Shown piece by piece: positions 17,729 through 26,091 of a stretch of 64,000 nt of DNA. The stretch spans positions 186,001 to 250,000 of the forward strand of contig NC_083371.1 in the NCBI RefSeq assembly GCF_029542785.1. The letters run 5' to 3'. This DNA is from Malassezia japonica (Eukaryota > Basidiomycota > Malasseziomycetes > Malasseziales > Malasseziaceae). The notes below the pieces were generated by a model that saw only the letters and a list, made by a program, of their open reading frames with translations, ran no database searches and was not told the origin of the DNA. Each line of letters starts with the position of its first letter. Position 1 is the stretch's first letter. The position numbers were made by a program, and so were the translations under genes.

Positions 17729-19762
17729 ATGGCCAAAGCGGAACGGCGTCGTGCGCCGAAGCGCAGCAAGCATGCAGAGGAGGAGGGGGAGCAGCCTCCG
17801 TTTGAGGAGGAAATGCAGCAGGATCCAGAGTGGGTGCATATGAATGATGCCAACACGCCGTTCGGTCTTGTCGCGCCGGAAATGCAGGCGTATTTCAAGG
17901 AGGTGAACGGCACGTTGACCAATCTCCTGCACAGCGAGGACCCGGACGCGGGTGCGGAGGAGGCCGAGATGCTGCTCCAGGCCGCGCTGACAGAGATGGA
18001 TGGCCACGAGCTCGTGCTTGCCACCGATCCAACTTGCTCGCTCGTGCTGGAAAACATGGCCGGGATCATGAAGGAAAAGGCACTGCGCGTCTTTTTCGAC
18101 CGCATGTCGGGCAGCTACCGCGTGATTGCGTCGCACAGGTACGGCTCGCATGTCTTGCAGTCGATGCTCGCCGCCGCGCAGCGCATGCTCAATACCAGCG
18201 ACCCAGCCGACAACGCGGTCGACGCCGACCACGGCGTCCTCCGCTCGCTCCCGCAGCTGATCGAGGCGATGTTTTTCGAGCTGGAGCCGGAGCTTGAGTC
18301 GATGCTCACGGAAGCATTCGCGAGCCACGTGCTCCGCAGTATTGTTGCCCTCCTTGCCGGCGTCCCGATCGCCTCGTTCGACGACATGCGTTCCAAGCGC
18401 AGCTCCAAGTACCGCTCCAAGGAGCGCCAGCGCGCCATGGTCGACACGACCTCGGACCTCACCGAGACGGGACCGCTTTGTGTTCCGTACGCTTTTCTCC
18501 GTTTGGTGTACCAGCTGTACGAGGATTTGCACGGGGCTTTGTCTACGACGCAACTCTATACGCTCATCCCCAATGCGGTTGCTGCGCCGTCGATCAGCGT
18601 CCTGCTCAAGCTCGAGAGCGGGCTCCGGGACGGCAAACGCAGCATGGCCGAGCGCAGCGACTCGCTCACGTCGCGCGTGCTCGGTGACCTCTCGGAGGGC
18701 ACCAAGGAGCGCAGCGACGTGATGGAATCGGCGCTGCGTGACGCCGTGGCGACCCACGTCCTGCAAAGTGCCCTGCAAGGCGCCTCGGCAACGACGCTCG
18801 ACCACTTTTGGGAGGTGTACGTCCGCGGGCGCCTCGCCAAGCTCGGTGGTCACCCGTGCGCCAACTTTGTCGTCTCGACGCTGCTGCGTCTCTTGCCAGT
18901 GAACGGCGCGCCATTTGCGGAGGCGCTTGCCGAGCTGGACCAGGCCGGCGACCACCTCGTCAAGAACCAGGTGCTCGGTGTGCTCCAAGCCGCGATTGAG
19001 CGCTGTGCCCAGGCGCACAAGAAGGAGCAAGAGGTCCTCGATGCCGTTCTCTCTGCATTCCGCTTCCCCGCAGACGGCGACGCGACGCTCTTTGTGCCTG
19101 TGCTACTGAGCATGCGCACCTTTAAGGCCTATTCGCACACGGTCGGCGACGATGCAAAGGGTGCGAAGCGCAAGCGCGAAGAGAGCGAGCCGTACACGAC
19201 CCAAGGCAGCATCCTGCTCCAGCGCCTCGCGCAGCTCCATGCACCACACCAGGACCGCCTGTACAAGAGCCTGAGCGAGAATGCGGCGCTGGCCGAGTGG
19301 TGCTGCTCGTCGACGGCCGTGCACGTCATTCTCGCGGCGCTTGCTGCGCCTACGGCGACCTATGCCCAGCGCCGCACGCTGCTCAAATCGCTGATGCCTT
19401 TGCTCGTCGACCTCTGCGACGACGCGTGGGGCAGCCGCGTGGCCGACGCAGTGTGGAACGCCGCGGACGGATTCACCAAGGAAAAGATTGCGCAGCTGAT
19501 GCTTTCGCACGAAAAGCGTCTACTTGCTTCGCCCTACGGGCGCTTCTTTGTTCGCCGCCTCCGCCTCGGCATCTATCGCAAGAGCCTCGGCGAGTGGAAG
19601 GAGTGGGCCAAGGCGCAGACGGCGCCGGCGCCGCCCGCACCGCCCGCAGAGCCCGTGAATCCGTTTGGATTCCTGCGTACGCGCAAACTCGATAAACATG
19701 CCAAGCGGGGATCGGCGCACGCCGACCAGCAGCTGGCCGATATCCTCTCTGCCATTCCCTAG
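17729..19762 (+). CDS. NOP9: NOP9, Pumilio-repeat nucleolar RNA-binding protein
   Basis: 677 aa, intronless, from the ATG at 17729; the frame extends 27 nt further to a GTG, which I reject. Nop9 binds pre-rRNA and is needed for 18S rRNA maturation in the 90S/40S pathway (family knowledge). The N-terminus is basic (MAKAERRRAPKRSKH). Pumilio-like repeats can be seen as RYGSHVLQSMLAAAQ, FASHVLRSIVALLAG, VATHVLQSALQGAS and HPCANFVVSTLLRLL. It ends with a basic tail. The leader contains CTCCACATC followed by a T run. It is one of five ribosome-biogenesis genes in the window. Confidence 0.9.
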   Translation: MAKAERRRAPKRSKHAEEEGEQPPFEEEMQQDPEWVHMNDANTPFGLVAPEMQAYFKEVNGTLTNLLHSEDPDAGAEEAEMLLQAALTEMDGHELVLATDPTCSLVLENMAGIMKEKALRVFFDRMSGSYRVIASHRYGSHVLQSMLAAAQRMLNTSDPADNAVDADHGVLRSLPQLIEAMFFELEPELESMLTEAFASHVLRSIVALLAGVPIASFDDMRSKRSSKYRSKERQRAMVDTTSDLTETGPLCVPYAFLRLVYQLYEDLHGALSTTQLYTLIPNAVAAPSISVLLKLESGLRDGKRSMAERSDSLTSRVLGDLSEGTKERSDVMESALRDAVATHVLQSALQGASATTLDHFWEVYVRGRLAKLGGHPCANFVVSTLLRLLPVNGAPFAEALAELDQAGDHLVKNQVLGVLQAAIERCAQAHKKEQEVLDAVLSAFRFPADGDATLFVPVLLSMRTFKAYSHTVGDDAKGAKRKREESEPYTTQGSILLQRLAQLHAPHQDRLYKSLSENAALAEWCCSSTAVHVILAALAAPTATYAQRRTLLKSLMPLLVDLCDDAWGSRVADAVWNAADGFTKEKIAQLMLSHEKRLLASPYGRFFVRRLRLGIYRKSLGEWKEWAKAQTAPAPPAPPAEPVNPFGFLRTRKLDKHAKRGSAHADQQLADILSAIP

Positions 19763-19919
19763 TATCTATAAAACAATATACGCCATGGGGCTAGCGTCCC
19801 AGCATCGCTGCAACAGATAAGCCGCATAGCAAAAACTCTTCGTCTCGACGAGCGCCCGCAATCCCCAGGGGTGTGCGCAAGCGCAGGGAGCGAGTGACTC
19901 TAAAGCCCAGACGTTTTCA

Positions 19920-20618
19920 ATGACATTAGGAGAAGAAAACGCGCGCGGCTGCGGCCGAAAAAAGCACGTGGCCGGCAGTGCACAGACCACCCAAAAAGTC
20001 CCGCTGCATTCCCCGGAGCCAATGTCGGGTGTGGTAGAGCCGAGCACAGTGAACCGTTCACCGGGGCGTAGCCCGCGCAAGTTCCGCGCGGTACGCTCGC
20101 CGATCAAACAAGAAGCCCAGGTGCGCGAGGCGCAGGACCCTGCACCGGAACTCGTCGTAGACACGCCGCCGTGGGTCGCGAACACCCGCAAGCGAGAAGG
20201 CGCCTCGCGTACCGAGCTGTACTCGCTTGTGAATGACCGCTATCCCGGCGCACCGGGCACGGCACTAGCGCATGCAGGCGAGGAAAAGGCACGATCAGCG
20301 AGCGCCCAACGCCGCGAGTCCAACCGGAAGAGCGCGGCGAAAGCAGAGTGGGACCACCTCGGCCTCAAGAACCTCGCCAAGAAACGCAAGAGCTCAAGCC
20401 CTTATGCGAGCGAGGCGGGAAGCACGGTAGGAAGCGATACCGAGTCGAGCACGCCGCCATCGCGTGGGTCACGCACACGACGCATTTCCTCTCGCCAAAG
20501 CACGCCGGTCCACCTGACAGCCGAACAAGAGATACGCGTACCGTCCAGCTACAACGCTCCTGTGCACCCCAGTCCCTTGGCATCCAATTTTGTGCTGTCT
20601 CAAGACCCGGAGCGGTAG
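19920..20618 (+). CDS. Unknown basic, disordered protein with CDK-type sites
   Basis: 232 aa from the ATG at 19920. I do not recognise it. The sequence is rich in Ser, Pro, Arg and Lys with SP sites (HSPEP, NRSPGRSPRK, VRSPIK, SSSPY) and basic clusters (KNLAKKRKSSS) that could be nuclear signals. A semi-conserved-looking block is LVVDTPPWVANTRKREG followed by ELYSLVNDRYPG. A CACGTG box sits at 19965-19970 inside the first codons, so the true start may be the in-frame ATG at 20022 (MSGVVEPS), giving 198 aa. The stop TAG directly abuts the TTL-gene stop on the other strand. Possible roles such as a cell-cycle or chromatin regulator are guesses. Confidence 0.5.
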   Translation: MTLGEENARGCGRKKHVAGSAQTTQKVPLHSPEPMSGVVEPSTVNRSPGRSPRKFRAVRSPIKQEAQVREAQDPAPELVVDTPPWVANTRKREGASRTELYSLVNDRYPGAPGTALAHAGEEKARSASAQRRESNRKSAAKAEWDHLGLKNLAKKRKSSSPYASEAGSTVGSDTESSTPPSRGSRTRRISSRQSTPVHLTAEQEIRVPSSYNAPVHPSPLASNFVLSQDPER

Positions 20619-21915
20619 CTACGGATGCTTGACGATCTCGTCGGCAAAGCAGCACGTCACTCCGTCGCGGCTTTCGCCGGCGGGCCACCCTTCCTCCTGC
20701 AAGACTCCGAGCTGAATCGCACGCTCAAAGACGTGCTGGATCGTTCCTTCCAGCTTCGCACCGCTCTGCTTAAAGTCGGGTTGCTGGATGAGTCATGAAA
20801 CGTACTGCATTGATCTCCAAGAGCCACACACGCATCGAGTCGGGCGAGAGCGACGCATCGCAGCTCACCATCAAGTCCACGCCAAAGATCTCGAACGCGT
20901 TCGGCCACATTTGCCAATGGACCGACGCTTCGCGTGCGACTGCCTCAAAAGTCGTGCCGATCGCGTTTACAGCGCCGAGGCGGATGGCGTCCATGTGCGC
21001 CTGCGTCAGCTTCGCCTCGGAGGCACCAGGCGCCGAAATGGGGGTATCGACCAAATCGCGAAAGAGAAAGACGCTCGGCAGGACCGGAATGCCTTGCTCT
21101 GCCGCCTGCTTCTCGCCCAGGCAGGTGTTGCTCAGGTGTCCATGCAGGTCGCCCTCTTCCGTGGGGGGCGTGTAGGCTACAGGCGCAAAGAGAGCGAGCA
21201 TATCGTTGTGCAGGTACACTTGGAGTCCACCGACGCACGTCACATAGGCGCGCAGATGGAACTTGCGCATACCCCCGCTGCTAGGCGCCAACAGCAATGG
21301 TGTAGAGATATAGTGCTGGATCACAAAGTGACGAAGCTGGCTGGCGTACACCGCATCGTCGTCCTCGTCGTCACTGGCATCGCCTTCCATTTCTTCGAAA
21401 ATTTCCTGCAGGCGCTCCAGCGAGGAAAAGAGGCGAATACCGTTGCCTTGATCTGCCATACCCGGCTTGAGGATGAACCACGTCCGCTCGTCCTCGCTAC
21501 TGCACTCCTCGTTGGCCGTGAGCGCATCGCGCACGTCGTACAAGTCGTCAGCAAGCAGTTCGTCCAGTTCGTCGGCAAACTGAATGTCGAGCGCCCACGA
21601 GCGCGGCGCGACGTCCGTGCTTATATTGCGCTTCACTCCAAATGCATGCAGAGACTGCGCTAGGTAGTGCTTGCGAATGAGTGCTTTGCGGATCATGTAG
21701 CTGCTGCACAGCGCGCCTTTGGACAAGATGGCATCAAACGGCAGAAGATCGTAGTCTGCAATGTACGCATTGTAATCTGTCGGCGTTGCGTCAGCATCAG
21801 AAGGCGGTGTGGACGGAACCTCGATGTCCCAGTCACGTAACACGGCCTGCGCGCCGGTCTGGGCGGCATGCTGCGTGTACGGCGCGCCTGGAAAGCAGAT
21901 CCACGCGCGCGGCAT
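20619..21915 (-). CDS. Tubulin-tyrosine-ligase (TTL)-domain protein
   Basis: Exons 20806-21915 and 20619-20783, one 22-nt intron, 424 aa. The ATP-grasp TTL fold is supported by WFILKPGMADQGNGIRLF (nucleotide-binding lysine region), FVIQHYISTPLLL, KFHLRAYVTCVGGLQVYLH and, across the splice junction, VWLLEINAQPDFKQSG, the typical LLE-N-PDFKQ metal/ATP end motif. Fungal members with this arrangement include yeast Pby1; true tubulin tyrosination in yeasts is not established. The start at 21915 (MPRAWICFPGAP) follows CCTCCACTACG; the longer frame begins with GTG and is rejected. The stop codon abuts the stop of the neighbouring plus-strand gene with no gap. Confidence 0.9.
20784..20805 (-). other. 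Example of the standard 22-nt intron (TTL gene)
   Basis: Read on the minus strand it begins GTACGTTTCATGA and ends CTCATCCAG. The branch-like CTCAT occupies positions 14-18, so the presumed branch A is at position 17 and is followed by five bases. This is the pattern seen in 23 of the 33 introns of the window. If retained, the frame shifts after LLEINA and the ATP-grasp motif is lost. Confidence 0.85.
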
Positions 21916-22323
21916 CGTAGTGGAGGGTACGCACCTCCATGGAAGAGCATGCACAGACCAGCCGCGGAGGAACACGTCGGCGGAGGGCAGAGCGGGCGGA
22001 TGGGTGTTGAGTGCTCCAACGAAGCACTCGGCCTGGTCGGGGCGTTGCGAAGAGAGTTGCTACGACGAGGAGCGTCGGTGATTAGGTTTTTTCATCCTGG
22101 CCCTTGCTAAGAACATGACCACTTGCGGCCTCTGCAGCCCCACTGCACGCGTTGCGGCCACCCCATCCCACCCTCATCCGTGCATTTCCCTCCGATCCAC
22201 CGAAATGCGTCCCAACCTTCCCTGTCTGCGTGGCCTGTGCCCAGAATCCACTGGAAGCCCGTGCTTTTTTTCGGGTGGAGGGAAAGTCGACACGCTCCGC
22301 TTTCCCGTTCCGCCACAACCACA
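21916..22323. other. Longest non-coding stretch (408 bp), divergent promoter region
   Basis: It lies between the divergent TTL gene and the acidic-protein gene. I see no tRNA, no snRNA signature and no convincing spliced exon. The acidic-protein frame is open upstream to about 22123 but has no ATG there. A T-rich block (GGTTTTTTCATCC near 22085) and pyrimidine-rich tracts between 22160 and 22320 are visible. An unannotated ncRNA cannot be excluded. Confidence 0.5.
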
Positions 22324-23082
22324 ATGGTGACGGTGTATGTAGAAGAGCTTGTGGATGGCTCGGAGCCGGTGTCCGCTCCAATGGTCGGGCCCTCGGGTAT
22401 TTTTGAGCGCGAGAGTTTGTCGTCGCTCCTATACATGATGGACCACCCCCCGACAAGAGACTCGTCGATCATTGCCCAGCTCGAGCAGCTGATGGACGAA
22501 GACGTCTTTACTGATGCAATGGGACGCCGTCTGCTCGCTGTGCGTGGAGACGATGTGGATGATGAACGCATCATTGCTGCCCAATACCTGCTTGACCACG
22601 ACGACTTGGACGAGGAGGCGTTCACATTCGAACAGCCCTTCCTTTCGAGCCGTGCGCCGAGCTCGGCCCTTGGCCCCTGGCTGCACCGCCTTGCCCTCGG
22701 CCTTGAAGATACCTCGTCGACGCTGCGTCTTTTGCCCGGCGGCTATATTGCGAATGCGCCCGACGACGATGACGACGACGAAGAGCTGCCTGACCAGGAC
22801 GACGACGAAGAGGACGACGACGACCTGGAAGAGATCGGCGAGGACGAAGACTACCTGGACTGGCTGGGTACTCAGCTGTACAACTACCATGCAGGTGCGC
22901 CCTGCTATATTATCGATGGTGTGCACGAAAGCGGCGATGCCAGCGGACCTCTCTACACGCTGGTGGAAGCAAGTACGTTCGTGTCATATCTAACCCCAGA
23001 CGACAACAGCAGTGACAGTGTGCTTGGTACATCACCAAACCAGCGCCCCCGCAAGTCGCAGCGCTTATTGTCGCGTTCATAG
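22324..23082 (+). CDS. Unknown acidic protein
   Basis: Exons 22324-22972 and 23000-23082 if the 27-nt intron is removed, 243 aa; because 27 is a multiple of three, retention would instead give 252 aa. The intron has GTACGT and CTAACCCCAG, so I favour splicing. The N-terminal part (MVTVYVEELVDGSEPVSAP) and the middle (QPFLSSRAPSSALGPWLHRL) look folded or helical. Residues about 145-180 are a run of Asp and Glu. The C-terminus is short and basic (QRPRKSQRLLSRS). I do not recognise a family; acidic tracts are common in histone chaperones and nucleolar proteins, which is only a hint. The stop is one base from the convergent dioxygenase stop. Confidence 0.55.
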   Translation: MVTVYVEELVDGSEPVSAPMVGPSGIFERESLSSLLYMMDHPPTRDSSIIAQLEQLMDEDVFTDAMGRRLLAVRGDDVDDERIIAAQYLLDHDDLDEEAFTFEQPFLSSRAPSSALGPWLHRLALGLEDTSSTLRLLPGGYIANAPDDDDDDEELPDQDDDEEDDDDLEEIGEDEDYLDWLGTQLYNYHAGAPCYIIDGVHESGDASGPLYTLVEASTFVSYLTPDDNSSDSVLGTSPNQRPRKSQRLLSRS

Positions 23083-23083
23083 G

Positions 23084-24484
23084 TCACAACCCCTCGTCCC
23101 ACACGCTGCGCGTGTCGTGCATTTTTCTGTTGCGCAGGACGCTCAGCTTGCTGCGGTAGTCGTCGTGCGGCACGTACGCACCACACAGGCGGCGGCTGCC
23201 GACAAACTGCGAGCGCCCGTGCAGCACGCGGTGATTGTCAAAGATCATGCCGGTGCCCGGCTGCAGCGGGAACCAGTACTCGGTGCCGGGATCGGTGATG
23301 ATGGCGTTCCACGCCCGCAGCGCCTCGTACACGGCCTCGACCTTGTCCTCGTCGACCTGGAGCACGCTGCGGTCGCTGTTGTTGTAGCGCACGAGTACGA
23401 GGTCGTTCGAAAGAGGGTCGTGCTCAAACACCGTGTACCCACTCGGGAGCAGCGGGAGAATGAGCGTGTCTTCGTCGCCTGCCGAGTGGCCACGCAGGCG
23501 CGTCGTACGCAGCACATTGTAGAGCTCTGGGTGACGCGCATGCAGCTGCTGTGCGGCGTAGAAGCCGTCGACCAAGAGCGAGCTGCCGCCCAGCGGCGTG
23601 CCCGTGTATTTGTCGCGGAAGTCGGTCTGGTCCTTGGAATAGTGGTGCAAGAGATGGAACATTTGGAGGCCCGCCGGGTCGGTGAAGTAGGTCGTGTCGG
23701 TGTGCGCACCGAGCGCAATGTCTGTGTACGCCGTGTCCCCGTGCGCGAGGTCCGACGTAAAGTCCCAGAAGCCGCCGTAGTGCGTCTCGCGAATGAAGGC
23801 GATGCGCCGGATCACGGCCTCGGTTGCTTCCGGCGTCGTAGGCATGCCGGACACGAAGCTAAAGCCGTAGCGGTCAATGTTGTTCAGCCAGTCGAGCAGG
23901 ACGTCGTCCGACTCCATCACGCCTTCGTACTCGACCGTAGGACGCACCGAGGCAATCTCGCTACCCCACACGGTCTTGCCGTAGCCGTGCGACGCGGCGC
24001 CGACGCCCGACGTCCCAAACGTGAGCTCCCCCGACGGCGCCTGCTTCGGCGCGGAGTACGCATGCCGCATGAGCCACTGCCACGGAAAGACGGAGGTGTG
24101 CTGCTCGTTACCCCACACGACGTGGAGTCCGTCCGGCGTGGCGCTCATGCGCTCCGGCTGGATGCCGGTAGGGATCTGGAACGTGTCCAGCAGCCGCTGC
24201 TTGGTCGTAGCATGGTAGCACTCGGCGCAGCGACAGTGGTCGCGAAGCCACAGGTAGTGGAAGCGGCTCGTGGTGCCGCTCGGCCAGGTGATCGCGACGC
24301 TTTTCGGCGATGACTCGACTTGGGGAAGCGACGTGAGCGGCTCGACCGGCTGCGTGGCGAGCGTACGAACTCGAGGGATATGCGCTGAACACGATGCGCT
24401 CGCGATGCTCTTCGGCGCAGCGCGCACCGCAGGGCGCAGCAGGCCCCCCAGGTGCCGCAGAAGGACACTCCGCTTGGACCACAT
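23084..24484 (-). CDS. Trimethyllysine dioxygenase (carnitine biosynthesis)
   Basis: 466 aa, intronless. This Fe(II)/2-oxoglutarate enzyme hydroxylates N6-trimethyllysine, the first step of carnitine synthesis. The N-terminal domain has the zinc-type motif WLRDHCRCAECYH and TKQRLLDTF. The catalytic TauD-like domain has the iron ligands His and Asp in GAHTDTTYFTDPAGLQ and the distal His in FDNHRVLHGRSQF. HTDTTYF points to trimethyllysine dioxygenase rather than gamma-butyrobetaine dioxygenase. The first about 50 residues (MWSKRSVLLRHLGG, many Arg/Ser/Ala) resemble a mitochondrial presequence. The ATG is 38 bp from the divergent Sec7 gene, and the spacer has a CACGTG box. Confidence 0.9.
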   Translation of the reverse strand: MWSKRSVLLRHLGGLLRPAVRAAPKSIASASCSAHIPRVRTLATQPVEPLTSLPQVESSPKSVAITWPSGTTSRFHYLWLRDHCRCAECYHATTKQRLLDTFQIPTGIQPERMSATPDGLHVVWGNEQHTSVFPWQWLMRHAYSAPKQAPSGELTFGTSGVGAASHGYGKTVWGSEIASVRPTVEYEGVMESDDVLLDWLNNIDRYGFSFVSGMPTTPEATEAVIRRIAFIRETHYGGFWDFTSDLAHGDTAYTDIALGAHTDTTYFTDPAGLQMFHLLHHYSKDQTDFRDKYTGTPLGGSSLLVDGFYAAQQLHARHPELYNVLRTTRLRGHSAGDEDTLILPLLPSGYTVFEHDPLSNDLVLVRYNNSDRSVLQVDEDKVEAVYEALRAWNAIITDPGTEYWFPLQPGTGMIFDNHRVLHGRSQFVGSRRLCGAYVPHDDYRSKLSVLRNRKMHDTRSVWDEGL

Positions 24485-24497
24485 GGACGCTTTGTGC

Positions 24498-24503
24498 CAC
24501 GTG
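24498..24503. promoter_or_regulatory. CACGTG box in the 38-bp dioxygenase/Sec7 divergent spacer
   Basis: GCCACGTGCACG lies 13 bp from the dioxygenase ATG and 19 bp from the Sec7-gene ATG. If the downstream Sec7 start at 24592 is used, the spacer is 107 bp. Confidence 0.5.
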
Positions 24504-24522
24504 CACGTACCTGACGAGGAGC

Positions 24523-26085
24523 ATGTCCGAGACGACAAGTGTCTCGGGGCCGTCCGGCGCAGGGAGCGGCGACCTGTTTGAAGGAGCGAACATGCAGGTC
24601 TCCGACCTACCGCTTGCGCTCCTCGCTGGCGAGACGCCGCGTGCATACAGCCGCCGCCTCTACCGGTACACGGAGGAAGACAAGACGTACAGTGGCCGCA
24701 CTGCGGCGCTGCTCGCCAGCCGCGAGGCGCCGTTCCTGCGCAGTGCGCTCGAGTCGTATATCGCGCGGTTCCGGTTTGAGTCGTACCCTTTGGATATGGC
24801 CCTGCGCCAGTTTCTGGCGTGGGAGCGCCTTCCGACCGAAGCACAGCAGGTCGACCGCATCCTCGCGGCATTCGCTGCCGTCTATGCCGGGCTGCATCCC
24901 GGCATTATGGACGAGCACCAGACGTACCTGCTTGCTTTCGCCCTGATCCTCCTACACACAAGCACGTTTAACCGCAGCGTACGGTCGCCCATGTCCAAGG
25001 CCGACTTTCTGGGCGTCGCGTCGCCGACCGACCTGCCGCGCGCCGTGCTCGAGTACATGTACGACAATGTGACGCTCCTCGAGTTTGTGCATATGCACGA
25101 CGAAACACGCCACAAGCGGCGGTCGGCCGTGCGCGAACAGGACGCGGTGTACAAACTGCTCACCACCGGCGACGTCGTCCAGCTGCAGACGGCCGTCGAC
25201 TGGGAGGCGTGCTTCCAGGTGCCTGCGGTGAGCGCGGCGCAGCTCATGGACGAATGCGACGTCCAGGACCTGCACAAGACCGTGTGCCAATCCCCGATGA
25301 TCGAGCTGCGTGCGCGAAAAAAAAGCGAGGCGACGCACCTTGTCCGCCTGGTGCGGATGGGCGCCGTGCGCCGCCGCGACGAGCGCACGCGCCGCTGGAG
25401 TACGTGGGGCCTCTGCATCACTGGATCCGCCTTGCTTTGGTTCCGCAAGGCAGAAGCGGTTCTTGCACTCCAGGCGCAGATCGCCGGCGCACGCCGGTAC
25501 CACCGGGACCTGACCTCGTCCATGCATCCGGACGACGTGATGCCGCTCGCCGACCTACTTTGTGTCCAGGACAAGGACACGCTGCGCCTCTGTAGCGCGC
25601 GAAAGCGCACCAGGCTCGAGACGAGCGACGCGGCGATGTGGATGGCCGAAATCAACTACATTGCCAGTCTCGCGAGCTGCGGCCTGGTGTGGGACGACGC
25701 GAGTACGATGCACGACGACGTGCGCTGGGAGTTCCAGCTCCTGCACCAACCCCTCGCCGGTCCTTTGATCACGGGGCAGGTCTCCTACTGGGCCGCTTCG
25801 ACGTCCCCGGCAGTATGGCAAGAGACCCTTGCGGCGGTCGAGCGCCTCTGGAACGAGGCCGAGTGCCGCCGCGCAGACCTCTTTGCCGAGAGCCAGCGCG
25901 GCGTGGGCCATGCACGGCACCTTCGCCTCTTGACGCCGATGCAGCGCATGACGCGCGAAAAACTCGAGCAGGCAAGCCACGACCTACTACATACCCTCAC
26001 CGCGGCCCAGTGGGAGCTGGCGCGGATTGCGTGTCGCGTACACGCCTTGGCTGCGGTGCACCAGGCGTTTCATAGCGATATCTAG
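24523..26085 (+). CDS. Sec7-domain Arf guanine-nucleotide exchange factor with PH-like domain
   Basis: 520 aa from the ATG at 24523; an alternative start at 24592 (MQVSDLPLALL) would give 497 aa. The Sec7 domain (about 30-190) is marked by ESYPLDMALRQFL, the loop WERLPTEAQQVDRILAAF carrying the glutamic finger expected in LP-EAQ, and YLLAFALILLHTSTFNRSV. Residues about 265-380 look like a PH domain (IELRARKKSEA, RRWSTWGLCITGSALLWF), as in Yel1/Syt1-type yeast GEFs and animal EFA6/IQSEC proteins. The protein would activate an Arf GTPase at a membrane; the window also holds ARL3, but no link between them is shown. The stop is 6 nt from the TFIIIA stop. Confidence 0.88.
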   Translation: MSETTSVSGPSGAGSGDLFEGANMQVSDLPLALLAGETPRAYSRRLYRYTEEDKTYSGRTAALLASREAPFLRSALESYIARFRFESYPLDMALRQFLAWERLPTEAQQVDRILAAFAAVYAGLHPGIMDEHQTYLLAFALILLHTSTFNRSVRSPMSKADFLGVASPTDLPRAVLEYMYDNVTLLEFVHMHDETRHKRRSAVREQDAVYKLLTTGDVVQLQTAVDWEACFQVPAVSAAQLMDECDVQDLHKTVCQSPMIELRARKKSEATHLVRLVRMGAVRRRDERTRRWSTWGLCITGSALLWFRKAEAVLALQAQIAGARRYHRDLTSSMHPDDVMPLADLLCVQDKDTLRLCSARKRTRLETSDAAMWMAEINYIASLASCGLVWDDASTMHDDVRWEFQLLHQPLAGPLITGQVSYWAASTSPAVWQETLAAVERLWNEAECRRADLFAESQRGVGHARHLRLLTPMQRMTREKLEQASHDLLHTLTAAQWELARIACRVHALAAVHQAFHSDI

Positions 26086-26091
26086 TGTACA

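Noticed and set aside
15868..17805. 645-residue plus-strand ORF over ARG1 and BolA
   Set aside because: Antisense shadow of ARG1 and of BolA exons; His/Arg/Leu-rich composition is typical of GC-driven shadows.
22123..22323. Upstream in-frame extension of the acidic protein
   Set aside because: No ATG in this frame and no splice pair joining an upstream ATG; composition looks non-coding.
24483..24590. Short plus-strand ORF starting at the ATG overlapping the dioxygenase start
   Set aside because: 35 codons, antisense and out of frame with the Sec7 gene, no features.
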